A DNA stretch of 64,000 nt from Atriophallophorus winterbourni (GCA_013407085.1 JACCGJ010016511.1:62001-126000), one strand, 5' to 3'; counted from the first letter of the stretch, positions 48,601-54,194 are shown. Notes: a model not told the origin generated them from the sequence alone. Numbers and translations: made by a program.

Positions 48601-49247
48601 TTATTCGGGATCTATGGACAAGTGAAAGTCAATACAAGGGTCATTTCTAAAATCTTCGTGCATTACCAGCGAAAATAGTCGTCACGAGAGTGCGACGGAG
48701 AACAAGATGATGATGATGACGATGATGATTATATGCATGATTTTGGTGAAAGATGGTGATGATGATGGTCACGATGGTGATAATTATTATGATAGTGATG
48801 ATGATGAGTATGATGTTGATGAACAGGATGAGGAATGTGAAGATCATGATCATGCTCATGACTCTACAATCATGTAGATCGTAAAATCATCATTTGCAAA
48901 ATACGATATGAAACGATATATGATATACATATCAACGTTCAAAATCTGTCGAATGAGACCCTATGAGAGTTCATGACGTGGCAATATGAAAAGAATAAAA
49001 GAAATAGTATGATAGATAAAAACATTGAAGATGAAGGATCAATCTCAGCGGAAAATAATATGATCGTTCACGGACGTCATCGAGAATAACGTCTTCAAAT
49101 AAAAAGGAGCTTGTCTTTCGAAACTTACTCAATCGTTTTAGTCAGCTGTGAGATGTCAACTGCACTGGCGTAGGGAAAACATGACGTAACGAGCAAGCGA
49201 AGTTGACTCCATGTCTGATTAGCCCTTGAAAGATATTTCAAGATTAT
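9236..49247 (-). CDS. Nesprin-like gene (SYNE/MSP-300/ANC-1 family), KASH-containing part, multi-exon
   Basis: Thirty predicted exons (listed separately) read in a consistent phase on the minus strand and give roughly 3,400 residues of mostly helical, spectrin-repeat-like rod, ending in a KASH domain. Nesprins sit in the outer nuclear membrane by this tail, bind SUN proteins in the perinuclear space and tie the nucleus to the cytoskeleton. Support: repeated Trp-centred helices such as [24 protein letters not shown] and [10 protein letters not shown]; strong GTAAGT/GTGAGT donors; pyrimidine-rich acceptors; a C-terminal transmembrane anchor. The rod is diverged, so individual spectrin repeats cannot be counted by eye. 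No calponin-homology actin-binding domain is in the window, so the gene probably continues beyond the right edge through the 57.7-63.1 kb exons. Could instead be another large KASH protein; the nesprin family is the best fit. Confidence 0.8.
9399..10116 (-). CDS. Terminal exon with KASH domain (nesprin C-terminus)
   Basis: Encodes 239 residues after acceptor TCTATCACAG. The N-terminal two thirds is a polar cytoplasmic linker. A hydrophobic segment ([20 protein letters not shown]) follows, then about 38 lumenal residues: a Cys in context DKSCARG, then QWFTRFL, then the end SEPPL and a TAA stop. The order membrane segment, S-C, F-x-R-x-F/L, terminal proline pair and one last residue matches the KASH tail of nesprins, where the Cys can form a disulfide with SUN and the PPPx end fills a SUN pocket. 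The third terminal proline is Glu here, and the Cys lies 29 residues from the end rather than the 23 of human nesprins. Phase: the exon begins with one base completing a codon, matching exon 10309..10361. Confidence 0.86.
10309..10361 (-). CDS. Predicted small exon upstream of the KASH exon
   Basis: Acceptor CACTTTTTGAACAG, then 53 nt encoding a Ser/Thr/acidic stretch ([17 protein letters not shown]), then donor GTTAGT. It starts in phase 0, matching the end of exon 11988..12542, and ends with two bases (GA) that the first base of the KASH exon completes to Asp. Phase agreement on both sides is the main support; direct splicing from 11988 to 10116 would be out of frame. Confidence 0.55.
10772..10992 (+). 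repeat. Repeat A copy 1
   Basis: About 220 bp interspersed unit with landmarks GTGCTAAATTGATT, GGTAGTGAGCTGCAT, CTACCATTTCCTGTT, CAACCTGACAGTATCTTAGCC and CAGTCTCTGACTGTGCGGCA. Five more copies lie in the window. The shared internal frame ([29 protein letters not shown]) is open. Confidence 0.88.
10993..11879. other. Intron of the nesprin-like gene, no exon seen
   Basis: No splice pair with an in-phase open frame and no recognised element; contains short GAT-rich patches near 11590-11700. Confidence 0.45.
11988..12542 (-). CDS. Nesprin-like exon, spectrin-like rod with basic linker
   Basis: Acceptor after TTTTTGTCAG, donor GTGAGT, phase 0 at both ends, 185 residues. The first 125 residues are helical with a Trp core ([12 protein letters not shown]); the last 50 turn Pro/Lys/Arg rich ([12 protein letters not shown]) and could be a flexible linker or nuclear-localisation-like cluster before the membrane-proximal region. 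Joins in frame to the exon at 14296. Confidence 0.75.
12800..13060 (+). repeat. Repeat B units in an intron
   Basis: Two imperfect units: CAGGTTCCTGGCTGTTTGCC...ATCAGGTGA near 12835-12870, then GACCGATTCACACAGTGGATC and ACCGCTTCCTTGTTTGTCATC near 12929-13035. The same module recurs at 2.3, 32.8, 49.7-50.3 and 61.7-62.0 kb. Confidence 0.6.
13061..14295. other. Intron sequence, weak repeat scraps
   Basis: A stretch at about 13575-13660 (AACACAAGCCTGG, AAAAAGTGCCACACAGTCC) resembles one end of repeat A on the minus strand but is strongly diverged. No exon supported. Confidence 0.4.
14296..14519 (-). CDS. Nesprin-like exon, spectrin-like helices
   Basis: Encodes [13 protein letters not shown] through WLLQLQE, with Trp-centred helices typical of spectrin repeats; donor is GAG|GTAATG in phase 0. 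Two acceptors are possible. The stronger, at 14554 (TATCCTCTTTTAG), is out of phase with exon 16684..17746 and would need an unseen exon between them. The weaker, at 14519 (GAACAG), is in phase and is used here. Confidence 0.65.
14555..15519. other. Intron sequence with no recognised content
   Basis: I see no gene or repeat here. An unseen exon is possible, because the strong acceptor at 14554 would need one upstream to keep phase. Confidence 0.4.
15520..15965 (+). pseudogene. Non-LTR element C-terminal fragment with zinc finger (copy 1)
   Basis: The plus strand decodes to pieces of a tail shared with copies at 22475, 29040 and 55040: [39 protein letters not shown], then [15 protein letters not shown] and [14 protein letters not shown]. 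Elements with this RT-distal region end in a C-x2-C zinc finger. Stops interrupt it. Confidence 0.7.
15966..16683. other. Intron sequence, unassigned
   Basis: No supported gene; open frames here have no family resemblance. It lies between the retroelement fragment and the large insert exon. Confidence 0.4.
16684..17746 (-). CDS. Large low-complexity insert exon of the nesprin-like gene
   Basis: About 354 residues, open throughout and ending at a perfect donor (G|GTAAGT). Unlike its neighbours it is not helical. It is rich in Ser, Pro, Asp and Arg, with basic ([11 protein letters not shown]) and acidic ([10 protein letters not shown]) clusters and a later hydrophobic stretch around [19 protein letters not shown]. 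Acceptor CCCTCAATCCACAG at 17746 is in phase 0 with exon 19113..19176; CAG at 17698 is an equally in-phase alternative. The open frame runs on upstream to 18100 with an ATG near its start, so an alternative first exon cannot be excluded. No domain recognised. Confidence 0.6.
17747..19112. other. Intron sequence; upstream part of an open frame at 17747-18100
   Basis: The minus-strand frame of the insert exon stays open to ATG 18100, preceded by TGA two codons upstream. Beyond that no gene or repeat is recognised. Confidence 0.4.
19113..19176 (-). CDS. Predicted 64-nt micro-exon of the nesprin-like gene
   Basis: Acceptor TTGTTTTGTCTTTACAG and donor GAA|GTGAGT are both near-perfect. The one leading base completes the codon left by exon 19320..19492, giving [21 protein letters not shown], and it ends in phase 0. 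Confidence 0.68.
19222..19265. repeat. ATGG microsatellite, short
   Basis: About ten units with one interruption, in the intron beside exon 19320..19492. Confidence 0.9.
19320..19492 (-). CDS. Nesprin-like exon, spectrin-like helix
   Basis: Acceptor ATGTTTTATTAG, donor AAA|GTAAGT. Encodes 57 residues including [17 protein letters not shown] and [13 protein letters not shown], an amphipathic helical pattern. Starts in phase 0 and ends with two bases. Confidence 0.7.
20406..20508 (-). CDS. Nesprin-like exon, short helical segment
   Basis: Acceptor CTTCTGCTTTCTCCAG; donor AAT|GTTAGT. Encodes [18 protein letters not shown] and following residues, a clear leucine-spaced helix. One leading base, phase 0 end, in frame with both neighbours. 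Confidence 0.68.
20713..21095 (-). CDS. Nesprin-like exon, helical N half and hydrophobic C half
   Basis: Starts in phase 0 after CTGGCTAG; ends at strong donor TT|GTGAGT in the phase required by the next exon. The first 70 residues ([36 protein letters not shown]) are helical rod. The remainder is aromatic and hydrophobic and reads more like intron, so an earlier donor is possible. Confidence 0.55.
21289..21444 (-). CDS. Predicted nesprin-like exon (52 residues)
   Basis: Acceptor GTAACTTACAG; donor ACG|GTTAGG. Phase 0 at both ends, joining the exons at 21533 and 21095 without a break. Encodes [20 protein letters not shown] and following residues; no Met and no domain recognised. Support is splice consensus plus phase only. 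Confidence 0.5.
21533..21892 (-). CDS. Nesprin-like exon, spectrin-like repeat
   Basis: Excellent acceptor (TTCTCGCTTTCCCCTTCAG) and donor GAA|GTACGT; 120 residues, phase 0 at both ends. Begins [20 protein letters not shown] and continues through helices ending FNLRRLDE, with Trp residues placed as in spectrin repeat cores. Confidence 0.75.
22475..22680 (+). pseudogene. Non-LTR zinc-finger tail fragment (copy 2)
   Basis: Matches the 3' part of the copy at 15520 (CGCTGTGAGCATTGTGGGAGA, ATTATGAAACCATCG, TTAACATCG...AGAGA). Strongly decayed, and directly beside the donor of exon 22684..22979. Confidence 0.6.
22684..22979 (-). CDS. Nesprin-like exon, helical rod
   Basis: Acceptor TATCCTCGTCGCTTCTAG; donor AAG|GTGAGT. 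Its two leading bases complete the codon begun by exon 24510..24747. Encodes [20 protein letters not shown], then [19 protein letters not shown], both heptad-like. Confidence 0.75.
22980..24509. other. Intron; a scrap of repeat A at about 24240
   Basis: 24240-24275 (GAAGCACAAGTCTGGAGCCA, GACAAAGTGCC) resembles the end of minus-oriented repeat A, preceded by a short ATC run. Otherwise nothing supported. Confidence 0.45.
24510..24747 (-). CDS. Nesprin-like exon, helical rod
   Basis: Acceptor CTTCTTTGTGTCCCAG; donor G|GTGAGT. Encodes 79 residues ending [19 protein letters not shown] and [10 protein letters not shown], with paired Trp helices. Phase 0 start, one-base end, matching both neighbours. 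Confidence 0.77.
25040..25850. repeat. GC-richer block, probable 5' region of a retroelement
   Basis: Base composition is clearly higher in G+C than the flanking intron. It contains a 215-codon open frame on the minus strand without homology I recognise. Style (GGCTCCCCGAGTCAGG, CTCCGCTGCCTTGCGGG) resembles 5' untranslated regions of fluke non-LTR elements; a TGTCGTGACAGCC patch near 25190 recurs loosely near 23650. Identity uncertain. Confidence 0.35.
26343..27029 (-). CDS. Nesprin-like exon, about two spectrin-like repeats
   Basis: Acceptor TTTCTCTGATTTCCACAG; donor CAC|GTGAGT; 229 residues, phase 0 at both ends. Repeating hydrophobic heptads ([54 protein letters not shown]) with polar loops between. 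Fits two degenerate three-helix repeats. Confidence 0.82.
27345..27760 (+). repeat. Repeat C copy 1
   Basis: Starts with the imperfect hairpin GCGGGC-TTCAAATC-GGCCCTGC (27361-27382) and ends GCGAATAAAGCCATTT plus a TTCTTATTCTTCC tail. The same start and end are seen at 52390 and 54195. Confidence 0.65.
27909..28490 (-). CDS. Nesprin-like exon, spectrin-like rod
   Basis: Acceptor CCCCCTTCATTGTAG; donor CAA|GTGAGA; 194 residues, phase 0 at both ends. Helices include [36 protein letters not shown] and [19 protein letters not shown]. Confidence 0.82.
28491..29039. other. Intron, nothing recognised
   Basis: AT-rich sequence between exon 27909..28490 and a retroelement fragment. Open frames are short and show no family features. 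Confidence 0.4.
29040..29800 (-). pseudogene. Non-LTR element C-terminal fragment with zinc-finger tail (copy 3)
   Basis: The minus strand reads [20 protein letters not shown], then [50 protein letters not shown] and [10 protein letters not shown], then a broken zinc-finger region. This is the post-RT region of a non-LTR element in the same orientation as the host gene. Confidence 0.8.
30280..31547 (-). CDS. Nesprin-like exon, largest rod exon (about 422 residues)
   Basis: Donor ATG|GTAAGT. Continuous helical sequence with regularly placed Trp ([63 protein letters not shown]), enough for three to four spectrin-like repeats. Separated from exon 31623..31869 by a predicted 75-nt intron with no in-frame stop, so intron retention would also give an open frame. 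Confidence 0.85.
31623..31869 (-). CDS. Nesprin-like exon, helical rod
   Basis: Acceptor GTCTGTTTTTCAG; donor ACG|GTACGT. Encodes 82 residues ([36 protein letters not shown]) and joins the next exon through a codon completed to Asp. In phase 0 with the exon at 33870. Confidence 0.78.
31870..33869. other. Intron of the nesprin-like gene
   Basis: Holds one repeat-B unit on the minus strand at about 32774-32870, including a TG run at 32838-32858. The rest, including 33100-33700, has no element I can name and no supported exon. Confidence 0.45.
33870..34385 (-). CDS. Nesprin-like exon, helical rod
   Basis: Donor CGT|GTAAGT. Acceptor at 34385 (CCAAATTCTATCAG) is in phase 0 with exon 35517..35849. 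A second acceptor at 34419 (TTGTTATTCTAG) would lengthen it by 34 nt but breaks phase. Encodes [36 protein letters not shown] and [15 protein letters not shown]. Confidence 0.76.
35517..35849 (-). CDS. Nesprin-like exon, helical rod
   Basis: Acceptor CTTCTTTGTTTTCTGAAACAG; donor CAG|GTAAGG; 111 residues, phase 0 at both ends. Leucine-rich helix [20 protein letters not shown] and preceding [19 protein letters not shown]. Confidence 0.75.
36120..36590 (+). pseudogene. Non-LTR element post-RT fragment
   Basis: Decodes in pieces to [33 protein letters not shown] and, near the end, [20 protein letters not shown]. This is the region after the RT palm plus the terminal tail. Frames shift several times. 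Confidence 0.72.
36603..37287. other. Intron, nothing recognised
   Basis: A 134-codon plus-strand frame at 36603 has no detectable family feature; treated as chance. Confidence 0.35.
37288..37581 (-). CDS. Nesprin-like exon, helical rod
   Basis: Acceptor GCATTTTTAG; donor AAG|GTTCGT (weak). 98 residues, phase 0 at both ends. Helix [16 protein letters not shown], then [14 protein letters not shown]. Confidence 0.72.
37685..37824. repeat. ATAG/ATGG microsatellite
   Basis: AGAT/ATAG units grade into about 25 GGAT units. Read as protein it gives meaningless Pro-Ser-Ile-His or Met-Asp-Gly-Trp runs. It lies next to the acceptor of exon 37288..37581. Confidence 0.95.
38262..38430 (-). CDS. Predicted nesprin-like exon
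   Basis: Acceptor CCTCGTTCTGCAG; one leading base completes the Thr codon left by exon 38984..39123. Encodes [17 protein letters not shown] and following residues. Donor GTGAAC is weak; a second in-phase donor, GTAACA, lies about 54 nt further on, so the 3' border is uncertain. Confidence 0.58.
38984..39123 (-). CDS. Nesprin-like exon, linker plus helix
   Basis: Acceptor AG before CTCAAG; donor AC|GTAAGT. Encodes [16 protein letters not shown], then [19 protein letters not shown], a short linker followed by an acidic helix. Phase 0 start, two-base end. Confidence 0.7.
39469..39650. repeat. GAT microsatellite, about 180 bp
   Basis: Nearly pure ATG/GAT trinucleotide run with a GAC patch. Produces spurious poly-Asp, poly-Met, poly-Ile and poly-Ser frames. 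Confidence 0.95.
39651..40499. other. Intron, nothing recognised
   Basis: AT-rich intron sequence. A short AATCAGGCAAAGTGCCGCA piece at about 40076-40094 matches one end of repeat A. Confidence 0.4.
40500..41420 (-). pseudogene. Decayed non-LTR reverse transcriptase
   Basis: The minus strand decodes in pieces to [46 protein letters not shown] (RT palm), then [20 protein letters not shown] and [19 protein letters not shown]. Order is right for RT plus post-RT; many stops. Confidence 0.72.
41463..41690 (+). repeat. Repeat A copy 2
   Basis: Same landmarks as copy 1. Its internal frame is open for 62 codons ([29 protein letters not shown]). Confidence 0.88.
42245..42331 (-). CDS. Nesprin-like exon (29 residues)
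   Basis: Acceptor TTGCTCGATTTTCAG; donor GAG|GTAATT. Encodes [20 protein letters not shown] and the following helix to ISNLE; phase 0 at both ends. Confidence 0.7.
42332..43711. other. Intron, nothing recognised
   Basis: No exon or repeat supported; an 89-codon plus-strand frame at 43278 has no family features. Confidence 0.4.
43712..43945 (+). repeat. Repeat A copy 3
   Basis: Full-length copy. The internal frame matches the others ([29 protein letters not shown]) until a TGG to TAG change near its end. Confidence 0.88.
44300..44510 (+). pseudogene. RTE-like element 3' end
   Basis: One frame reads [20 protein letters not shown], then [20 protein letters not shown] and [10 protein letters not shown] before a stop, followed by a tandem of GTCAAGTAA. 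This matches the last residues and tandem tail of RTE elements, but is a different subfamily from 750..1775. Confidence 0.75.
44587..45028 (-). CDS. Nesprin-like exon, basic/Ser-rich linker then helix
   Basis: Acceptor CTTTTATCTGTAG; donor TCG|GTGAGT. The first half is basic and Ser rich ([18 protein letters not shown]), the second helical ([20 protein letters not shown]). The single leading base completes the Arg codon left by exon 45103..45290. Confidence 0.74.
45103..45290 (-). CDS. Nesprin-like exon, spectrin-like helix
   Basis: Acceptor CCACCTGCTGTAG; donor AG|GTTGGC (weak but in phase). Encodes [19 protein letters not shown], then [20 protein letters not shown]. Two-base end matches exon 44587..45028. 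Confidence 0.7.
45976..46211 (-). CDS. Nesprin-like exon, helical rod
   Basis: Acceptor TTTATTGTTTTAAAATAG; donor AAA|GTGAGT. Encodes [20 protein letters not shown], then [18 protein letters not shown]. Two leading bases complete the codon begun by exon 46359..46461. Confidence 0.72.
46359..46461 (-). CDS. Nesprin-like exon, short helix
   Basis: Acceptor TTTCGGGTCTTCAG; donor G|GTAAGC. Encodes [20 protein letters not shown] through KIDDQLE. Phase 0 start and one-base end, consistent with both neighbours. Confidence 0.74.
47081..47455 (-). CDS. Nesprin-like exon, one spectrin-like repeat
   Basis: Acceptor TTGTCGATCTTTTTCAG; donor TGG|GTAGGA; 125 residues, phase 0 at both ends. Opens [20 protein letters not shown] and contains [20 protein letters not shown], the helix A/helix B Trp pattern of a spectrin repeat. 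Confidence 0.83.
47977..48160 (-). CDS. Nesprin-like exon, spectrin-like helices
   Basis: Acceptor AAAATACGTTTCAG; donor TGG|GTGAGT. Encodes [13 protein letters not shown] and [19 protein letters not shown]. One leading base joins exon 49129..49247 as Glu. Confidence 0.8.
48264..48480 (-). repeat. Repeat A copy 4
   Basis: Minus-oriented copy; the internal frame reads [20 protein letters not shown], then [15 protein letters not shown]. It lies just outside exon 47977..48160. Confidence 0.88.
48700..48850. repeat. Degenerate GAT-rich microsatellite
   Basis: GATGATGATGACGATG and similar imperfect units, strongly interrupted. Confidence 0.8.
49129..49247 (-). CDS. Nesprin-like exon, first exon left of the 8-kb repeat-rich gap
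   Basis: Acceptor GTATTTATTTCCCTACAG; donor GA|GTAAGT. Encodes [20 protein letters not shown] through SQLTKTIE. Its phase 0 start is compatible with direct splicing from exon 59100..59627, which would skip the stop-containing exon 57711..58898. Confidence 0.75.
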
Positions 49248-49704
49248 CTGTAGGGAAATAAATACAAGTTGCGTTTAGGGACATGGATTCAAAGATACTA
49301 ACAAGAGGACAATTTCCAATCGCGAATCCTTCCTCACTGAATGGTTTAGAGCGAATGAGATATGATCGCGAGAAGAATGGGTTCATTGGATGTCAAATGT
49401 CACGAGCTAGGGTTATGTTTTGTTAACAAATATAACGCGATACTCATTACACTGAGATATGAAACACCGTTATCAACTGCGTCGTATTACATTTTAACTC
49501 GATTTCTCCAACATTACATAGCAACCGGAAATCGAATCACGATCGGGTTACCTCAAATTGTACGCTTAATGAGCCAAATGATCCATTAGTTCAAATTTCT
49601 CATACATGAGAGTAACGAGCGTAAAAATCGTTTACAAACGAAAGGATATGGATTAGATTTTTTAATCAATTAGTTATATCAGGAAGATAGAATCACAGTG
49701 TGAG

Positions 49705-50345
49705 GCAGTTCAGTGCACAATTTTCGGGCCACTCGGTTTTCTTCACACTTCAACACCGCTATTTGTTTCTGGCTGTGTGCTCTCTTTGGATGGAGACGGT
49801 TGGCCTTGAAACAGCGGAAACCGTTGTCAGCCCCGATTACCTCCAAGCCATTGCTGAATGTTTATGACAAGTCATTCGGTTTCGGGTTTTGAAAAAACAG
49901 AGTGGTACACTACGTTATATTTTGAAGCCACTATTAAAGTGAATCGGCGTGACTAAACTTCGAATGGCCGATCGACACTGTGGATCCAAAAAAGCGATCA
50001 TTTCTGTGAAATTGATCTGTTTTTGAAATGCTTACATTTCATGTACCAAGAATCCACTGCCAGTTTCTGGCAAGCCGACCTCATCAGGTGAAAACAGTAA
50101 GAGTGGCTTCGATGATCATCAACACAGAAAAAGTATTAAACAATGTTACACTTCGAAGCCCTTGTTCATTGAATTGTCACGACCAATTTTCGCATGATTG
50201 ATCCAAACAGTGGATCAAGGTGAAACGATCCACTCAATTGAGTTGAATCATTTTTAAAGTGCTCACATCCCAAGTACTTGCAAGCATCTACCGGCTTTTG
50301 ACTGTCTGTCCTTATCAAGTGAATTAGGTTGATTGTAACTGAGAA
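49705..50345 (+). repeat. Repeat B array (three imperfect units)
   Basis: Units around 49735-49810, 49965-50112 and 50185-50335 share CACAGTGGATC / GTGGATCAAGG, TTTTTGAAATGCT / TTTTTAAAGTGCT, a CACCGCT / CTACCGGC tract, TTCTGGC and ATCAGGTGAA / ATCAAGTGAA, then a poly-purine end. Spacing is about 200-230 bp. Identity of the family is unknown. Confidence 0.6.
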
Positions 50346-50629
50346 AACAGAAATTTCCTAAGCTTGGTTCTGAATAAAAAAACAAGCTGATGATAACAAA
50401 CCATGCACCAAGATTCGACTAGGAATGGAGTGTGATAGAGAAACACTCAAATATTGTTATCCTGTTGGCACCGCGCACAAATATGTTGTAAGTTACCGAT
50501 GATTAACCTAACTGACCTGACAAGGAGATCAGATCGGTTGGACGACCACAATAGATGTTGCTGGCTCCTTCTCGACTGGTCGGGCTTATGACGCTACTCA
50601 TTCATGAAGACTCAATCGCGATCGGTCAA

Positions 50630-50790
50630 ACGGGGGTCGGTATCTCAGGCCGTAAGGCATGAGACTACAATGGTGAAGGTCCTGGGTTCGAGTCAGACCC
50701 GAGACAGGATATGCACTGTTGATGAGCTCTAATAAGAGCGAAACTCGAGTCCAGTGCTTCCAATGTGGACCGTTGTGATAAACTTGGTGA
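50630..50790 (+). repeat. tRNA-related SINE-like unit carrying a hammerhead
   Basis: B-box GGTTCGAGTC at 50685-50694, preceded by a diverged tRNA-like region (TCTCAGGCCGTAAGG, GGTGAAGGTCCTGG) and followed 19 nt later by a hammerhead fold. Schistosome Sm-alpha SINEs have the same arrangement of pol III boxes and hammerhead; a Penelope-like terminal repeat is the other known carrier. The A box is not clear. Confidence 0.65.
50713..50757 (+). ncRNA. Hammerhead ribozyme motif, type I with minimal stem III
   Basis: Stem I: GCACTG (50713-50718) pairs perfectly with CAGTGC (50752-50757). Core UUGAUGA at 50719-50725. Stem II: GCTCT/AGAGC with loop AATA (50726-50739). Then GAAA (50740-50743), a tiny stem III within CTCGAG closed by A743-U750, and C751 at the cleavage position. 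Every paired element is present. The one deviation is U instead of C at core position 3, which would turn the C3-G8 pair into a wobble and probably weaken cleavage. Confidence 0.75.
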
Positions 50791-51240
50791 ATATTTCGAA
50801 GGACTTGGTACTGATGAGTAGATGCAAAACATGATTAACGTTGTCCATCATGCGTCCAGTTTATCAAAGGCATACGGCACACACCGATTGCTGAGCACGC
50901 CAATAGGCTTAGTCCGAACAAGTCACTTTGTGATGAGCATGTCACGTATACGGTCACGATGGTGCGGTCGCTGTCAACCAACGGGTTGATTCAGATCAAC
51001 ATGGTGCAAGGTTCAGAAATATGCAGAACCCTGATTACTCAAAGTATTCAACTGTGACACGAACACCCACAACAGCCGTAAAATTACCACCGGAAACTTA
51101 GCAGCGCGTTTACCATGACTCATGTACACCGTCGTGCTGAAGAAACCGAAAATTAGCACCGACCATATGACCAATAGTGAATCAGTGGCGAGAAATGTGG
51201 AAAAAACAGGCAACCGTTGCGCCGTTTTCGTGGCAAGCAC

Positions 51241-51528
51241 GAGCGTGAAAATTCACTTTTAAATTCGCATTTTATTTTAGCTCTGCTGGTGTTTATCCCT
51301 GACTTCATTGATTCACACAAAGCTGAGCAGGTGCAACAAGAACTTCTCGGAAGACAACGGTGTTAATCACCGCATTACCGCACATTCTATTCCTTATTAG
51401 GACGCTAGGGCTAATATGGTTGGTGCGTATCTGGGTTTTTTAGCACGAAGCTGTAGTGGTGATACAATTTCAACTACTTGACAGGATGTTAGACTGCTAG
51501 GCTGTAGCAATTACTTTTCAAACTATTA
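51241..51528. other. Spacer between SINE and Penelope-like fragment
   Basis: No feature recognised. Confidence 0.35.
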
Positions 51529-51890
51529 TTGGCGCTCATTTCCAAACTGATAAGCAAAATTTTCAACGCGGCCTTAATACGGGTAACATATAAGAAAGGT
51601 GCTTTGATGCACCTTAAGGATAAATTACCTTTGTCAGTTCTACGAACTGTGCTGATAGAATGGAATCTAAAGCTTATTCCGGTGTGTACATCGGGCAGAC
51701 CGCCAGGGAACTTCACACGAGGTTTGAAGAGTACAAGAAGTGCATCAAGAAACGTCCACTGGATATGAGGGCGTATCGGGCATTAATCAAGGACTCAGCT
51801 GAACATGTGTTGGATACTGGACGCAGTGTGGACTTTGACAATGCAGGGTTGGAATATTTTTCAACCTTCCAATAACCCCAGGATGGTTAG
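51529..51890 (+). pseudogene. Penelope-like element fragment with GIY-YIG endonuclease
   Basis: A first frame reads RVTYKKGALMHLKDKLPL, the linker after the RT; a frameshift near 51655 leads to SGVYIGQTARELHTRFEEY, then KDSAEHVLDTGRSVDFDNAG, ending at a stop. G-V-Y/Y-I-G, the T-R-F arginine region and the A-E-H...T-G segment define the GIY-YIG nuclease of Penelope-like elements. The RT itself is missing. Confidence 0.83.
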
Positions 51891-52129
51891 TTTTTGTTTG
51901 AAGCCAGATTTTTTATTAATGAGTAGTGTGTTTCCGTCCTGCTCTTCGAACGTGCACAATTGTCACACGTTTAGCCGTGTGAACCACAGTGTCAATTGTC
52001 CTTGACCGATTTCACGCGGTGCTGGGTAAATGGGCTGACTGATCTTGACTTTGTCTACATGACTTGACACCCTTAAGATTTCGATAGGCTGTTTAATGAG
52101 ACAACCAATTAAAGGTGGTGGTTGGATTT

Positions 52130-52290
52130 ATACTTAAAGACGTTCCGTGGTCTGACTAATACTTTGGTCTGACCGAAACTTTTGTCAGAAGTGAAAAGTT
52201 ATCCAAAACTGCTCTAACCCATTGTTTTTCAAATTTTCTTATCATGAATATGACTACTTGATCGGTCTCAAACATCGTGCAACAGGGCAA
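52130..52290 (+). repeat. Repeat D, middle copy
   Basis: GGTCTGACCGAAAC...GTCAGAAGTGAAAAG, then TGATCGGTCTCAAACAT. Shares this layout with the right arm at 63567..63645. Its position after the GIY-YIG fragment suggests a Penelope-like 3' untranslated region. Confidence 0.55.
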
Positions 52291-52389
52291 ATAGGGTGCT
52301 TCATTCAATCTTGTGCACTCGATCGCATTTCCATGTGCATCGTGTGTTGTTTACGTCATTGAGCAGGGTTGGCTGTGATAACTGATTTT

Positions 52390-52747
52390 TTCCTTTTTGT
52401 CGGGGCCATCAAATCGGCCGTGTATTAAACTAATTTATCCACGCGTTTTTCCCGCTTTTTAAAGCTATCTGTGGGCCAAATGCATCATTTTTCGTGTCAA
52501 CTGAGGCCAATTTTCGACGCGCAATTTTGAATGATTTACGAAATACCAGGAATTGTTGTGAAACTTTTGACCCAAAACTTTTGGCTACGCATTTGCTAAT
52601 AAACTGGTTCATATGTGGAAATTATAAATCAGGACAGACAAAAAATATCGTTTAGTCGACAAATTGTAACGATGTTGGTGAAATTATTGTAACTGCTGAA
52701 AATTCGTGTATACGAATAAAGCCAATTTCTCCTTCTCCTTCTTCTTG
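52390..52747 (+). repeat. Repeat C copy 2
   Basis: Hairpin-derived start CGGGGCC-ATCAAATC-GGCCG (52401-52420), a shared middle (CTGAGGCCAATTTTCGACGC; AATAAACTGG), and an end ATACGAATAAAGCC with a TTC-rich tail. Confidence 0.75.
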
Positions 52748-53308
52748 GGTAAACCGTTTCTGTACTGTTTCAACGCACACGGAATTTTAACTAATTGTGC
52801 TTACCCGATCAGCACAAGCAGTGTAAACGGTTTGTGGGTGTGTGCTCGAAAATCTATTGAATAGTGGTAATTTGTTTGAACGTTACATTCATTCTTCAAT
52901 ATAGGGCAGAACGTTAACTTATCACAACTGGCAAAGGCAGTCTTTCGTTTAGGATGTACGATCAGAAATAAAGCCGTGATACAAATGAAGCTACCCAGCC
53001 GTTCCGAAATGGCATTACAGATCGTGAGATGGAAATGGAAGAGAATGAGTAAGAAGTTTGCATGGTAAAATGTCTTCCTTAGTAGTTGCATCGCTTAAGT
53101 ATCATGCTATGAGAGAGAAAGAACATCAGCTTATTCGATTCCGGTATTCCTCCCATCTGGTACAATTTTAAACTCGGAACATCCAACGATTCTCTTGTGA
53201 TGACCTTGATACAGAAATTGAAAACCAACTTTCCAACCAAGTTGCTGACATTCCGTTGGTACTCGGCAATCAGGATAACAAGTGTGCGTTTGTTTGCCAG
53301 CGCTTTAG
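52748..53308. other. Unassigned; possible short minus-strand open frame
   Basis: Minus-strand ATG at 53091 opens 96 codons beginning with a signal-like stretch (NFLLILFHFHLTICNAISE) and ending at G|GTAAGC (about 52803). It could be a first coding exon of something secreted, but there is no acceptor partner or homology. Low support. Confidence 0.25.
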
Positions 53309-53775
<467 letters not shown>

Positions 53776-54194
53776 ATCAACTCGTGTTTTTCACGCGCTC
53801 ACATGAAATCTCACGATCGGTAGAATTGATTTCCGCATCCAACCCAACATACGGTGATGCCCGATTCGCCAAACGCATCCACGCAACAGGGCTAATTCAA
53901 GCAAACTGGTTGAAACACATATTGTGGTGGTGTCAAGTGCATTAGCAATGAGTGCTAATCATGGGCATTCGGATGATGTTCAGATCGGCATCAGGCGCCG
54001 GATTGCATGGGAACAATCAAGGCGATGCCATCTTTTGAAACATGAAGAGATTAACAACGTTAGCCGCTATCGAACGATATACAATTTGTTAAGATCGGTC
54101 AAAGAAGCTGGACGTGGTGATGGCTTAAACTGATTCGGTTGACACGAAATCGAAGTGGCAACTGGGACAGACATGCCGAGAATAGATTTGTGGT

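Noticed and set aside
50641..50700. Functional tRNA gene
   Set aside because: Only the B box is good; the A box and a cloverleaf cannot be drawn, and the sequence runs into a hammerhead, as in a SINE.
52803..53091. Secreted-protein first exon on the minus strand
   Set aside because: A signal-like N-terminus and a donor are present, but no partner exon or conserved residues were found; chance cannot be excluded.
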